64,000 nucleotides of DNA. Origin: Meghimatium bilineatum (taxonomy: Eukaryota > Mollusca > Gastropoda > Stylommatophora > Philomycidae). Below, piece by piece: positions 22,986 to 34,786 of the stretch (position 1 is its first letter; the number at the start of each line of letters is the position of its first letter). The stretch covers positions 57,440,883-57,504,882 of the forward strand of contig CM067298.1 in NCBI GenBank assembly GCA_034231615.1, given 5' to 3'. The notes beneath the pieces were generated by a model, which had not been told where the DNA came from, made no database searches, and saw only the letters and a program-made list of their open reading frames with translations. Both the position numbers and the translations under genes were made by a program.

Positions 22986-23949
22986 AGTTAATTTGTATTG
23001 CACTAATTTTTTATTATAGTTTACTTTCATTATCTTATTTTGATCAATAGTATTATATTTATTTTTAAAAAAACATCCATACACAATTATACAGTATTTT
23101 GTGTGTGTGTTTGTATTCCTATTGGCCACGCCTTATCGCCGCCTGAGCTTCTGGTAACTCCATATCTATGTTAGAATATTGTTTTTCCAACAACCTTCGG
23201 CCACCAATTACCCGTTCATGTAATGAAGCTACATAAAATTGAGCGACTTTTGTTAAGTTCGAACCATCGTCAATATAATTTCATGATAAACATTCATGAA
23301 TTTGACATTTGTTTTATCAGCCTTATTTCCTGCTTATTAGGTTACCTATCTGGTGTTTTGCTCTATCTTTTCTTAGATTTTGTTACATCTGGAACCCACA
23401 GGGAAAAATAGAGTAGAAAAAGTGAGGAGCACAGGGAGAAAAACAGTAGACACCAAATCAATTTCGACTTCGTGGGAACAGATGAAGCTGACAGGGCAGC
23501 ACATAAATCGTTGGAGACCGACAGTTGCAGCCTTATGTTCCATATGAGATTGAAAGGAAATAGATATTTGTGGACCATTTTTGTATTAAGACATGTATAC
23601 CTTCATTATTTGCACAATGAGCAATATGTTTATCCTATCAAATTATTTCAAGTTTAATCACTTAAACTCAGCTGACTGAAGTTACTATTGTGTTAATCGT
23701 TATGCTTGTTTGTTACACTCCATGATCTATCCAGTGTTACGGTGCGACATCAAATAACGCAAGTGAAGTCATATCTAAATGTAACAGAATGTACTTACAC
23801 ATTTACAGCTTCGTTTGGATGAGACCAAGAGAAAACGAATAAAAAGGGGTAGGTCATATGTGGCAGAAGCTGAAGAAACACTGCGAAGTGTATGTTAAAT
23901 AGAAAAAAGTAGGAAAGGGCAGTGAAAGGGAGGAGAATATTGCGAAAAA
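22986..23949. other. unassigned region
   Basis: No recognised gene. 23000-23110 resembles 22005-22135 (TTACTTTCATTATCTTAT..AAACATCCAT), so part of it is a diverged copy of the same repeat. Confidence 0.4.
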
Positions 23950-24745
23950 ACACAGACTAACGTAATAATTCAACTAGATAAAGCGTTTCGGAAATGGACT
24001 GGTAACATGGCAGAGATTACAGAACAAAAGCTCGCCACGCTAAACTCAAGAACCACAAGACATAATTATATACACAGATGGCACAGTCAACAGAAATATA
24101 AATAAAGGCGGTTGGGTTTTTTTTTTGCCTAGAGAAATGGCTTGAAATTTGTTGAGAGATCATCTGCATACTTCACTATCACATCGAGCACGAGGGTTAA
24201 GATAGTGGGAGTTACAGCAGCACTAACTTAGTTGATAACATATAGATATATCCACTTGATAATACTCGCAGACTCTCAAAGCATGCTGCGCAAGATAGAA
24301 AACAACATTCTGAAAAATGAATGGTTGGGCTATTGAACAATTCAATTGTACAGAGCATTACATGGATATACTGCCCGAGTCACGCTGGAATCAGAGGAAA
24401 CGAAAGAGCTGGCTCATTGACAGACAATTCTGCGATTGATGGCACAGTACTGAGAAGAGATAAAGCTGACTTAATAAAAGTACTAATAAATTCATTGCAA
24501 AATGAAGACGTTGATAATGTGACTGAAAACGTGCACATATAGAGAATGACAGAATTGGAAGTGATTCGAGGTGATGGAAGAAAATGTACTCTTTTTGGAA
24601 AGAACCGAAGATCACGTAATCAACATCTGACTGGGACGTTGAATCTACATAAACTCGAATGATTTCTCGAACAGAGTGAGGCGCACTTATGGGAAAGCCC
24701 CGTATGCTATGATGCTAATTTATAATCAAGAATAAAAAATCAACT
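23950..24745 (+). mobile_element. LINE-D fragment (RNase H, C-terminus)
   Basis: IIIYTDGTVNRNINKGGWVF (RNase H strand 1, about 24062); SITWIYCPSHAGIRG then NERAGSLTDNSAI (about 24355-24435), where the last catalytic Asp of NERAD is Gly; TGTLNLHKLE-stop-FLEQSEAHLWESPVC then YDANL-stop (about 24628-24725). The 3' end GCACTTATGGGAAAGCCCC is shared with the 407-bp retroposon copies. Inactive. Confidence 0.75.
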
Positions 24746-25239
24746 TGTATATTAATTTTTTTAAAAATTTACTTTATATACATTTACATCAAAGAATATC
24801 AAAATAGCAACATTAGACATAAATATGAATAATTTTATCGGTGAGTGGAAACGTGGAATTGTTATCCTTTACAGTTTAGTGAAATGAATGTTAAAAGGAT
24901 GACAATTGATTGATGCAAGTCGTGACTATTGACATATTTCTGCACGTGTTCACAATATGTTGTGTGTCATCTGATTGAATATATGTAAGATTGAGTGTGG
25001 TTGGAATATTTTATCGTGGAACACTGTCCCCTTACCCGACAAGACGATATCAGGTACCTGTATTCGAATAACAAGATGATCAGTTTGGTGTGTATATCTG
25101 TTGTCTGGGCAGTATGTTTTCACAGTGAATTGACATATATTGTTGAATGTTCTAAAAAAAACACGGTTTTTAAAATCACAAAATACATTTTTTTTCAGAA
25201 GTGCTGCTTCAAGTTCTTATGTTATAAAAATGAGCATTA
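24746..25239. other. unassigned region
   Basis: AT-rich; nothing recognised. Confidence 0.35.
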
Positions 25240-27120
25240 GATGAACTCAATTGTCTATTGTCTGTCCCCAGGTAAACGATGCATGATTGCATTCACACTT
25301 GCCGATAAGCGTAGAGGTGGGAGCTTCAGCTGTCGCTCCAAGGTCAGATGCGCCGCTATGGTTGCATTAAGTCCATGTATGTTCAGGGCTATCGACGTTT
25401 TCTATTCACCATTTTCTTGGTCTACATTTGGCCTTATGTCAGGATATTCTTTTGTTATGTGCTCTTATTTGTGTTTGATTTGGGTTCATTCTCATAAGGT
25501 GACCAAACCATTTTACTTGCTGTCTTTCGACATGCACAATACATGTTATTATACCAACTCGTTTTCTAATTTCTTCATTTCTTATGTTATCTAGTTTAGT
25601 AACCATTGCAGCTTTTCTCAGACACTTCATTTCACGCGTTGTTAGCAGAGTGTTGGTATACACATTCTAGATATTATATATCTATTGATTTCCATCTTGA
25701 TATTTTGGTGAAGAAGTAATGGTGAAAGTTGGTAAGTCACCGTGTTTGCTTTCTGGCACCTTGTTTCTATTTCTCTGTCTAGTCTTCCATTTTCGGAAAA
25801 AAATGCTGCCTAGATGTTTAAATTCTTTGGCTTGTTTCACTTTGGTTTTATCTGTTGTTATATCCATTGGTGCTGCAGACTTGCTAATTTTTATAACTTC
25901 TGTTTTTTTAACGTTAATTTTCATGTTGTACTTCTTACATGCTAATAACAATGCATTTATGTGCTTTTGCAAATTGTCTTCATCTTTGTATATTAGACTT
26001 TGATCGTCGGCAAATAATACTTTATTTATTTCATTATTAAGTTCCTCATCAGGTTTATTTGCACGCTTTCTCTTTGTTGACGTGAGCTTCCTTTATTATT
26101 CTCTCCATGTATATGTTGAAAAGTAGAGGTGAAAGCACACAGCCTTGTCTTACTCCAGATCTTGCTTCGAAAGGTTCAGTCATTCCATCTTCTGTTCTTA
26201 CTAAGCTTTCGCATCTTTGATATATCGCTTTTATATTATCTAACAGATGACCTCTGATTTTATACATTTCTAATGTTTCTCAGAGAATGTTCCTATCTAC
26301 TTTGTCGAATGCCTTTTCCTGGTCTATAAATACTGTGCTTAGATCTTGATTGTATTCAACTGTTTTTTACTTGGTTGTCTCAGTGTGAATAATGCGTATG
26401 TACAGTTTACCCCTTTTCTGAAGCCAAATTCTGAGTGACTCAGCTGTGGTTCTTCAGTGTATTGCATTCTCTGTTCTATTATTTTAGCGTATATTTTACC
26501 TGTATGACTTAATAAAGAGAGGACTCTATATGATTCACATTCTCTCTTACTACCCTTGTTTTTCCATAATGGTACAATTACCGATTTACCGATATAATTC
26601 ATGGAAGCATTATTTCCATCTTGCTTTCTTATTTATGCTGTTAACTAAGGGTTTTTCTATTTGTATCATTGATGATTGTTATGGGATTATATCTCGCTCT
26701 CTCCTCGCATTGATTTAATACCTTTGAAAAAAAACTCTCTTGAGTTTGATTTACATATGCCAGTTAAATGTTCTCCATACTTATTCCATGAATAAGTATA
26801 TGTTTGGCTTTTTTCTAGCTAGCTGATATTGATGATAGTCGTTCTGATGTTTGCATTTCAACCATTTCTGGAAACATTGTTTTTTTCTGTTGTACCACAC
26901 TCCACAACGATGTTTTCTTGTCTTTCTTGGGACGTCTTGTGCCGCAAATATTTTGTAATTTTTTTGTCATTGCATTTTTGAAAATATCCCATTTTTTGGT
27001 GTGGTACCAGTTAATTTTGTTAAGCTTGGAAAAATTTGAGTTAATTCCTTTTACAGTTCATCGCTTTTTTTGGTTTCTTCTAGAGTTTTCAAGTTTATAA
27101 CTTTTTCCTGCCATTGTCTT
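25240..27120 (-). mobile_element. RTE-H non-LTR retrotransposon, linker to C-terminus
   Basis: On the minus strand: a linker with MFPEMVEMQTSE and RKKAKHILIHE-like pieces (27000-26780); SVIVPLWKNKGSKRECESYR then LLSHTGKIYAKIIEQR and SEFGFRKGVNCTYALFTLRQ (26602-26345); FIDQEKAFDKVDRNIL (about 26330-26280, with stop or frame breaks); ARSGVRQGCVLSPLLFNIYM (about 26165-26105); catalytic VLFADDQSLIY (about 26020-25990); KYNMKINVKKTEV; LTTREMKCLRKAAM; QVKWFGHLMRMNPNQTQIRA (about 25525-25465). The 3' boundary is uncertain. Several frameshifts; inactive. Confidence 0.75.
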
Positions 27121-27714
27121 ATTACTTTTCTTATGAACACAATATTTGACAATTAAAAACGAAATCACATTTGTATTGAAACTATTGTATTCTTTACAAT
27201 TACATTTTGTATTGAATACCATATGAATTATTCAACCTTAAAATACTTCTTATGTGTAAGGGAAGTAACCATATAATATACGAAAACGGTTCTAGAAAAG
27301 GGCAAATGTTATCTAAGGGAGGTAATTTTATATATGAAATTATAGAGTTATCCCGTGTTTAAAAAATGTGTGAATCATTTACTTCTCATCTTGTTTAGCT
27401 CATGCCAAAACCATACGTAACGGGAATTTAGCAAAATATAGCCACTTCCACTTGGACACACGAATTGAAATCTTAGCTCTGAGAACATTTATTCTTTCAT
27501 ATTCTGTTCAACCGACAGCCGGTGAAGTTGTTTAAATGATCTATAAGAAGGAACCAGTCAAGATCATATAATATGTGAAGTGTAGTAAACGTATTACCAC
27601 AGTCTGAAAGTTGACGCAATTGGTGATATGTTTCAAAGTCATGGCACAACAAGACTAGTTCTTATTGTAAACAATTCAATATCAGTTTGTACCCTCCTTT
27701 AGTTGATTCTTCTT
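27121..27714. other. unassigned region
   Basis: No recognised gene or repeat. Confidence 0.35.
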
Positions 27715-27717
27715 GAT

Positions 27718-28114
27718 TCTTTATTAGAAACTGGCCTCACGGCACGTGGGGCATTCCCATAAGTGCTCCGCCCTCTGTTCCAGCAGCCATTCGACTCGAT
27801 GGTGTTTCGAGTCTAATGTTGCCGAAACAGACATAAACATCAGGGCACAACTCTGGCCCTTGCGACAGGTTTCTTTGTTGTTCCGTCCACCCACGCCGTG
27901 CCCGTAACTAGTTCAAGCAAAACGTCGGCCTGTCGGAACAACATGGTAACTGTTATCGAAGGTTACAACTACAGTATTGTATAGATGACGTGCCAGGAAG
28001 CTTCTATAAGAAGATAACCTCAATATAAAGGCATGCCATCTACTAAGGTTTTCTGTTGCATGGTTGGTTTGTCCAGTGAGCCATTGGTGAGACCCACAGA
28101 CGCAACCGCATGCG
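27718..28114 (-). mobile_element. 407-bp SINE-like retroposon, copy 2
   Basis: Near-identical to 1075-1481 along its length. It keeps a longer open C-terminal LINE reading frame: GHGVGGRNNKETCRKGQSCA, SKHHRVEWLLEQRAEHLWEC, PTCREASF-stop (minus strand, about 27895-27725). No clear target duplication is visible. Confidence 0.75.
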
Positions 28115-28224
28115 CAAAGGTGATATTACACAGTAGCTATACGCATATGTATCGCACAGTATGGCACATGTGATCTGTTTTATCGAGTTGTCGTCACCCA
28201 TGTCGCAATCTGGACATATACTTC
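28115..28224. other. unassigned spacer
   Basis: Nothing recognised. Confidence 0.3.
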
Positions 28225-28228
28225 TAGT

Positions 28229-28618
28229 TCAAGATGCAAAGAATAGAGCATTTGTCTTCTTTCCAGACATGTCATAGGAAGCAATTAAGGAAAGTTTGGT
28301 GATATGCTGACACCTTGTAGCCATGGAAAAAAAAATCATGAGTGTCACATCCTGTCTTAATTTCTTCGTTTTATCTTTTATCAAATAATCCCCACATATG
28401 ACGAAGATATGCACACCAGCTGACATTGCACCTTCGTCCATTTGTAGTAAACTCCTAGGTGACGGGGAAGGAAGACTAGATGTGATAACACTGCGCTGTG
28501 TCTGACAGAGATGAAATAGTTGGCCTAGAAGTGTGTACTGTGCTCGTGGCAGGACGTGGTAATCCTGGGATACTAACACACTGGCATGCATCTCTTCAGG
28601 ATCTACACATGTATACAT
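28229..28618 (-). CDS. possible host exon, unknown protein
   Basis: A 129-codon minus-strand ORF with no repeat similarity in the window. Its first ~75 residues have balanced composition and a Ser/Pro stretch: DPEEMHASVLVSQDYHVLPR, then LGQLFHLCQTQRSVITSSLP, then GAMSAGVHIFVICGDYLIK. A possible acceptor (CATGTGTAG|ATCCTG) precedes DPEEM at about 28605. A donor is not obvious, and the last ~45 residues look non-coding. I do not recognise a family. It could be chance. Confidence 0.3.
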   Translation of the reverse strand: MYTCVDPEEMHASVLVSQDYHVLPRAQYTLLGQLFHLCQTQRSVITSSLPSPSPRSLLQMDEGAMSAGVHIFVICGDYLIKDKTKKLRQDVTLMIFFSMATRCQHITKLSLIASYDMSGKKTNALFFAS

Positions 28619-28762
28619 AATACCCCTTTACACATCCTTACCTTTCAGATGTTATACGAGTCCACATCTTACTTCGGTAACACAACTGAGAAGAACATGT
28701 GTATTTGTCAGAAAGGCTATGGGCTGTCACGAACTAGATGCTCACAGTTAAAGAGATAATTT

Positions 28763-28839
28763 CATCATCATCATCATCATCGTCATAGTCGTCGTCATCG
28801 TCGTCGTCGTCGTCGTCATCATCATCATCATCATCATCG

Positions 28840-28900
<61 letters not shown>

Positions 28901-28902
28901 GG
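28763..28902. repeat. (TCA/TCG)n microsatellite
   Basis: About 45 trinucleotide units, with a central TCG-rich part. Confidence 0.97.
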
Positions 28903-29087
28903 TTTGTCTAGTACACTACATCACAAAAAAATTATTAAAAATAGTGAACTGTAGAGAAAAGTCTAAAAGTTCTCAGAATAAATATCAATCGAAAACGTAA
29001 TGAATATTAGCACATGTTAAGATAAATTTTTGTGTGTTTTGATGGGATATTGTTTCATTTATACATAATTTTAGATGCATATATAAT

Positions 29088-29165
29088 CGGCCCGTCTCTG
29101 TGGCGTAGTGGTACATAGCGCATCTGTGACGGCCACAGGTAATTATGTATCCGGACCGTTCAGAA
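29088..29165 (+). mobile_element. short SINE-like fragment
   Basis: CCCGTCTCTGTGGCGTAGTG, then GTATCCGGACCGTTCA. A related sequence lies on the minus strand at 58215-58300 (CGTCTCTGACGGTCAACGC, GCATCCGGACCGTTCA). The GGCGTAGTGG segment is weakly A-box-like. Confidence 0.5.
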
Positions 29166-29341
29166 TGTAAAGGCAAACTACTCAACGTATTTATATTGCC
29201 TAGATAATCACTACAGTAAAAAAATGTTGAGTTGATGGCTACGTCCTGATTAGGATACAATTCTAATATATATTTAAATACTATCCAATATATAATCTAT
29301 TCTATCACTCATGAATCAAAGAATTTTGCATTTTTCTACAC

Positions 29342-30460
29342 CAGGGGTGGGCAAATTACCACCCGCGGGCCGCATGCGGCCCGCCATTTGATATTTTGCA
29401 CCCTTAAACACATTTTAAAATAAACGAATGATCGTCACAAATGATTTTTCCCCATTAATATTACGCAGAAATCCATTGGAACTTTAATTCGACTTTCTTA
29501 TATATTAAATACTCTCACTGCCAAACTCTCACTGTTTTCCAGACAAGCAAGTGAAAACATGTTTTGTCACTTCCCTTTGCTGAAACAAGAAACTATTTCT
29601 GATGAAATGAGTAAAAAATTCCAAGCTCAGTTAGATGTATTGGTTGAAGAATTTGGAAGAAGATTCCAAGATTTCAAGAACTTGGAGCAGCACTTCATTG
29701 CTATCAGTTCTCATCTCAGTGCAGAAGCCGATAAAGCCCCAGAGCACATACAGTTAGAGTTGCTTGAATTACAAGCCAATCATTACCTGAAGGAAAAATT
29801 TAAGTCTTTATTTTTATTTTGTTGGATTTCTATTGTTCTTTGCCTGAACAATCATTCCATTCCCAAACTTAAAAAACTTTGCAGCTAGATTTTTGTCATT
29901 ATTTGGATCTACATATATTTGTGAACAGGCATTTTCCTGCTTAAAAATCAACAAATTTAAGAATAGGTCTTTATTATCTGATTGCAATTTAAATGCAGTC
30001 ATGCAAATTTCTACAAGTAAACTTGTTCCAGATTTCAAAAGAATTATAAAATCTTACAAGCAATTACATAAATCTCATTAGAAATTAATAATATCAATAA
30101 AGTTGTTACTGTTGCGACTGTATGTGTATGGTGTTTAAAAAAAAAATCTTCATTAAAACTATTGATATGAACCCATATTGTAACTGTATGCAACATAATA
30201 TTTTTCTAATATTGTTAAAATATTTGCAAAACCTTTTATCCATATTAGAAAATATACTGTTATAGTGTAAGTCTGTTAGAAATTTAACTATTTCAGAAAT
30301 TATCTACATTATGTAAAACTACCTTTCTTTACAATGAAAATATTTGATTGTTTACTTACCGAGAATTTTAAACAAAAATATACATAATATTATATGTGGC
30401 CCTCCAATAGCTTTACAATTTTCAATGTGGTCCTCTGCACAAAACGTTTGCCCACCCCTA
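29342..30460 (+). mobile_element. 1.1-kb hAT (Buster-type) element, internally deleted
   Basis: Terminal inverted repeats CAGGGGTGGGCAAA (left) and TAGGGGTGGGCAAAC (right, reverse complement). The target octamers TTCTACAC (29334-29341) and CTCTACAC (30461-30468) match at 7 of 8 with central TA. The subterminal GC-rich ACCCGCGGGCCGCATGCGGC is typical of this hAT group. It contains only the C-terminal third of a transposase. Confidence 0.85.
29559..30081 (+). pseudogene. hAT transposase C-terminal region, frameshifted
   Basis: Frame 1 (29559-29880): DEMSKKFQAQLDVLVEEFGR, RFQDFKNLEQHFIAISSHLS, APEHIQLELLELQANHYLK, the pre-dimerisation region of ZBED/GTF2IRD2-like hAT proteins. After a frame change near 29882: ARFLSLFGSTYICEQAFSCL and KINKFKNRSLLSD (hAT dimerisation domain), ending at 30081. 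The N-terminal BED finger and catalytic core are deleted. Confidence 0.8.
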
Positions 30461-30634
30461 CTCTACACCTTATTTCCTTTACAGATTTACAATATTATTT
30501 TTTCCCCTATAAAATTTGTATTACCAGAAAAAACCTGAAAATGTAACTTTTATCAATCTTGATGATGATAGTGGCATTCTTTATTCACAAGCACAGATGA
30601 GCGTTGTATTGCTAGAGATAATTAGGTTTATTTG

Positions 30635-31135
30635 TTAGTCATGAGATGGCCGAAGAGTCCAATCCAGGTTATGAAAATCTTGTTGCAGTTTGAACACGAG
30701 TGAGGGGCTTGAAATGAGAGATATCAGCCTGACTTCTTCCGTTTTTGTCTATTTGAAATCGCCAGCAGTGTTCAACTCTGTTCAAAGTTTATTTGCTCGT
30801 TATGATATGACCATGCCATGCTGAGCGGGAGAGAGCTATAGTTTCCCAATAGCTTTATTCAGTTCTTGAGGTATGTCTTCAAGTAGTATCTGAATAGTTT
30901 TGTACGACTTCGCTTGAACTCTAACTTACAGTTCAACATAGAACAATCACTTTGGAAAACTTGTCTGGCATGCAGACGACGTGACCGACCAAACGACGTC
31001 GAAACTTGATCAATAAGGTTCAGATGTTTTCCTTTTTTGATTTTTTAGGACCTCCATATCAGGGATTTACTCCTGCTATCACACACCAAGATATTCAGAC
31101 ACGGAAGATGCATAGAATCAAGTAGTCTTGCTTGT
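30635..31135 (-). mobile_element. LINE-I 3' fragment ending in a C-terminal zinc-finger-like motif
   Basis: On the minus strand: PDMEVLKKSKKENI (about 31085); RRRLVGHVVCMPDKFSKVIV (about 31010-30950), matching the 'RW.GHV.RMPD..PK' block of RT-endonuclease LINEs; a degenerate YKTIQILLEDIPQELNKAIG; then SCSNCNKIFITWIGLFGHLM at about 30700-30640, a C-x2-C-x12-H motif found at the end of such LINE proteins. Frameshifted and 5'-truncated. Confidence 0.65.
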
Positions 31136-31274
31136 CTAACATAGACAGCGCATAATTAAACTGCATATAGCAGCAATGTAGAATGACTGCAGGTCGATAA
31201 TATGTACTTACTGCGCAAAACTAAAATCCAACAGGTAAATCCAGAAATAGGGTAATGTGGTTTTGTTAATCACT

Positions 31275-31842
31275 GAAGACACACATAGTAACACACACAA
31301 ATCAACGTTTTGCCTCTATATATGCCTATATAACTTAGGCAGCTGCTAAAATGTGTGATTAGTACAATGCTGAATATTGTAAATATAGTTCAGTCACTCT
31401 CCACATAATCAACAATTATATAGATTCATTAACTCTCCACATAATCAACAATTATATAGATTCATTAACTCTCCACATAATCAACAATTATATAGATTCA
31501 TTAACTCTCCACATAATCAACAATTATATAGATTCATTAACTCTCCACATAATCAACAATTATATAGATTTTTTATATATTACAGTAACTATATATTACA
31601 GATATTATAAGTCCCAGATATATTACATATATATATAGGCAGCCGTTATTAAAACAATAATGTAAACAAAATTTAAACATACAACAGACAATGAACAGTA
31701 AGAATTATAGACATCTGTACTTGCTTAGAATTATGTACTTACTGCTCGTTTTCTGTTGTATGTTTACATTTTAAAAAAATATTTGTTTTGATAAAGGTCT
31801 CTTGGTCGAAACGTCGATTTGTGTGTGTTATTATGTATGTCT
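31275..31842. mobile_element. foldback element with a central minisatellite
   Basis: The ends are ~35-bp inverted repeats: 31275-31309 (GACACACATAGTAACACACA then CAAATCAACGTTTTG) and the reverse complement of 31808-31842 (GACATACATAATAACACACA then CAAATCGACGTTTCG). Between them lie the 36-bp repeat array and an AT-rich part. There is no ORF. The identity of the mobilising enzyme is unknown. Confidence 0.55.
31390..31570 (+). repeat. 36-bp minisatellite, forward orientation
   Basis: Five units of TTCATTAACTCTCCACATAA then TCAACAATTATATAGA. The same unit lies inverted at 34790-34965. Confidence 0.9.
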
Positions 31843-31954
31843 AGAATGATTGCACTGTAAATTCTCAGTTTGGTTTCCAGGATCATGCCAAGCAGGATTT
31901 GCACGAAGGCTATCAAAAGGTGCACTGAAATACGTAAGGCAACAATTGTTCTTA

Positions 31955-32125
31955 TATTTCTTCTTTTTCTTCTTCGTTCGCTCTCTGATAACTAACAAGA
32001 AAGTGCGTGTGATTTCAACCGGGCAACGTGAAGTATGTTGTGCTGTTGAGCTCACAGTGGAGCTGCGTTATTTTGCACACTGCGAGCCCGCACATCCGTT
32101 TTATACGTGCTTTTATTTCAGGTGA
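31955..32125 (-). mobile_element. fragment of the (CAAA)-tailed nested element family
   Basis: TTCGTTCGCTCTCTGATAAC, GTGCGTGTGATTTCAACCGG and CAACGTGAAGTATGTTGTGC match the reverse complement of the 3' end of the element at 51729-52436 (GTTCGCTCCATTGTAACCAT, GCGATTTCCGCCGGGAGCGT). An A/G-rich tail on the minus strand lies at 31955-31968. Confidence 0.6.
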
Positions 32126-34190
32126 GCTGACCTGACCTGTAACAGCATTTGTCTCTGTGGCAAAGCAAACGAGGGGGTATATGATCAACGTCGGGACAGT
32201 TTATCATGTTTGTCATAGCCCTTGGGCTCTATTGGTCAAAGCAGTGTCAGTATTAGGTAGTTTTTGAGGAGACGGTAAGTAGGGATTTAGCTTTGGGTCG
32301 ACTACGTCTATCTCATACTAGGTGTTCCGCTGACAGTGAACTTCTCTGGTATAATTAGCTGAAATTATCCACTGTGTCGTCTGGTACTGACCATTATCGC
32401 GACTGTGATCTTCTTTCAGTATATGTAATTTCTAAAATAGTACAGTTGGACTAGGATTGGTTCGCCCTGTAAGCCGATGATTTGTTCACGGACATCATGG
32501 AATACATCGTCTAAGTCTGAACTTCTACACTCATTTTATTCGTATCAGGTACACTACGGTATATTATCTTTACCTTCCACACAACCTGTTGCTGGAAGAC
32601 AGTTGAACGCTTGGTCTCAAGCATGAACTACTGATGTACTTTCATTATGGTTATGATATTATCACTTTCTTGCTCATGTGGCTGCCCTTTAACGCCGCGC
32701 TGCCTTCCCGTGTACCAAACAGACGAACGCACTCCATGCCAGCCGTTATCTTGAACTGTTTTGCAACAATTTTTGTTTGCTGTGGAACGATTCAGAACTA
32801 TTCAGACATTGTTTGTCTTGTGCTAACAATTCTCATTCCTTCTTTGTCTACAAAGCCTGAATACGATCCATAAGACTTTGGAAAAATAGCCACGCGCGAG
32901 CTTCGAAGCAATCAATTTCCAGGGTGCACCATGATGAGATGCTTTTATGATCTTTGTTATTAGCTAACTCTGGTTGTGCACGAGAGCAATGCCTATCCAT
33001 TTTCATCCTATTGTTATATTGCATGGAGTGTTACCGAAGTGTTACAAACGTGTTTGCATTGCTGAGGTCATTGAACGCTAATGGATGGTGGGCGTTTATC
33101 AACTTTAATATTTAATGACATTGTCAGTATTTTATCTTTTCTTTCAACGATAATGTTACGAGACAGAGTTTCAGTATTCATGTTGTGAGCATAATCAAGA
33201 AACATTGTTTTCATAAATCAAAACATGCCTTGTGTATGGGAGTATCGTGTGGCGTGTCACGTGTTATGTAAGTCGACATTTACACTGTTTTCAAGATAAG
33301 TGTGTGTGTGTTTGTTCTATCGTGGATTATATTGCAAGTTATAAATTTATATGAGAACAATCGTTTAGCTTGTGCTTTTCTATTAGTTGTATATTGAATG
33401 TATCTAGATTAAGTATTTTATTTTCATATTACATTACCTTATTTGACACGTGTTGCACGTTTATTCTACGCATACATTCCCTTAAAAAGTTATCTCATCG
33501 TGATCTCTATCGCAATATTGTTTTCCATCTGTTTGGAGGTGCTTCCAAGAAGGTCACATATGCGTGAATGTAAACAAAAAGAATGGACCCATTACAATTA
33601 TTTTTATTAGCAATTCGAAACTGCAAAATTATAATTGAATACATCAGGAGACTAGTAGTTATAATAACTGTAGAATAAGCTTTGATTTTTATTAATAGCT
33701 GACACAACCATATTAAAAGAGATTTCAAGATGACAGCAGATTTTTTTGCCACAAGATGGTGTCGATGAACAGCTCCATTAATTACAATAACATTGGGCAC
33801 ATCCTGTTTTAGATATGCGGTAAATCCCGGTGGTGACCAATCATGGTTAGTCTCCCATCCGCTGGACATGCACATGTTTGTCATAGTATATCATTAAGAC
33901 GAAATAATTCTTGGATCTTGAAATATAACGATGTTTCTGTTGTATCTGTGTCAATTGTTCTTGCAAAAACGTCACATTTTAAAAATGAATTTTACCATCT
34001 TCAATATAGCGGACATTACGAGGAGTAAATATTCATTTTCTGGGAGGGTAGACTCTGCATTTGTTAGTGTCGAGCTAAGTTTGTTTTCTACATCGTTCGC
34101 GATCTCATCAATACACATCTGAACTATTAGTAAGAGGAATATATTTTAAGACCGTATACTCGTAGGATTTGAATATGCTGAATATAGTGA
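32126..34190. other. unassigned region
   Basis: Two kilobases with no recognised gene or element. ORFs at 32634-32873, 33370-33567 and 33507-33884 show no family signature. Confidence 0.4.
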
Positions 34191-34194
34191 ATAT

Positions 34195-34480
34195 AGAGGA
34201 AGGATGGTTGGTGAATACAATTTTACATAGAAAATTGAAATATTTCGGACATATAAAAAAGACACAAACGATGGAAAGACGCATGAGGGCAGAATTCCCG
34301 GACGAAGAAGAAGAGGTAGACCTAGAAGGAGATGACATCAAAGATTGAATGAAGATATTGTTGGACCAGGCAGGCAGATTGGCACAGGTTAGAATCGTGT
34401 TCAGGACATCAATTGCAAAGACAACGTTCTGGAATGAATGTCACGTGATGATGATACTCGTAGTTGTATTGGTGCGATGC
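34195..34480 (+). mobile_element. RTE 3' fragment
   Basis: LHRKLKYFGHIKKTQTMERR, then a degenerate GRRRRGRPRRRW-like segment, then ILLDQAGRLAQVRIVFRTSI, and ATGATGATACT at the end. It is an RTE ORF2 C-terminus followed directly by a GAT-type tail. Confidence 0.7.
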
Positions 34481-34786
34481 TGATACTAATTCTTCATGCG
34501 TAGTCGGTATGATCAATTCTTCAGCAATGGTAAAGGGTTTTCTAGATTTTGCTTTAAGAAAACTATGTTGTATGAAGCCAAAAAATCATGTTCATTATAC
34601 ACTGAAGTAGAGGTAAGCATATTTTACAGTGCCTTCTGCCTTTTAGTTTTTTCACTTATTTCCTGAATATACATTAGATTTGTGTTACATTTATCAGAGG
34701 GAACCTTCTTAAAATGGTCACTTAAACTCTGTGGTTCACAGCTTCATTGGAAAACGAGTTTTCACACACCACGCAAAATGGCAATT
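34481..34786. other. unassigned spacer
   Basis: Nothing recognised. Confidence 0.3.

Noticed and set aside
27718..28114. Hammerhead-ribozyme-like CTGATG...CGAAAC in the 407-bp retroposon
   Set aside because: CTGATG and GAAAC are present, but the flanking helices do not pair in hammerhead geometry. The obvious hairpin (ACTCGAAACACCATCGAGT) uses GAAAC in a stem and loop instead.
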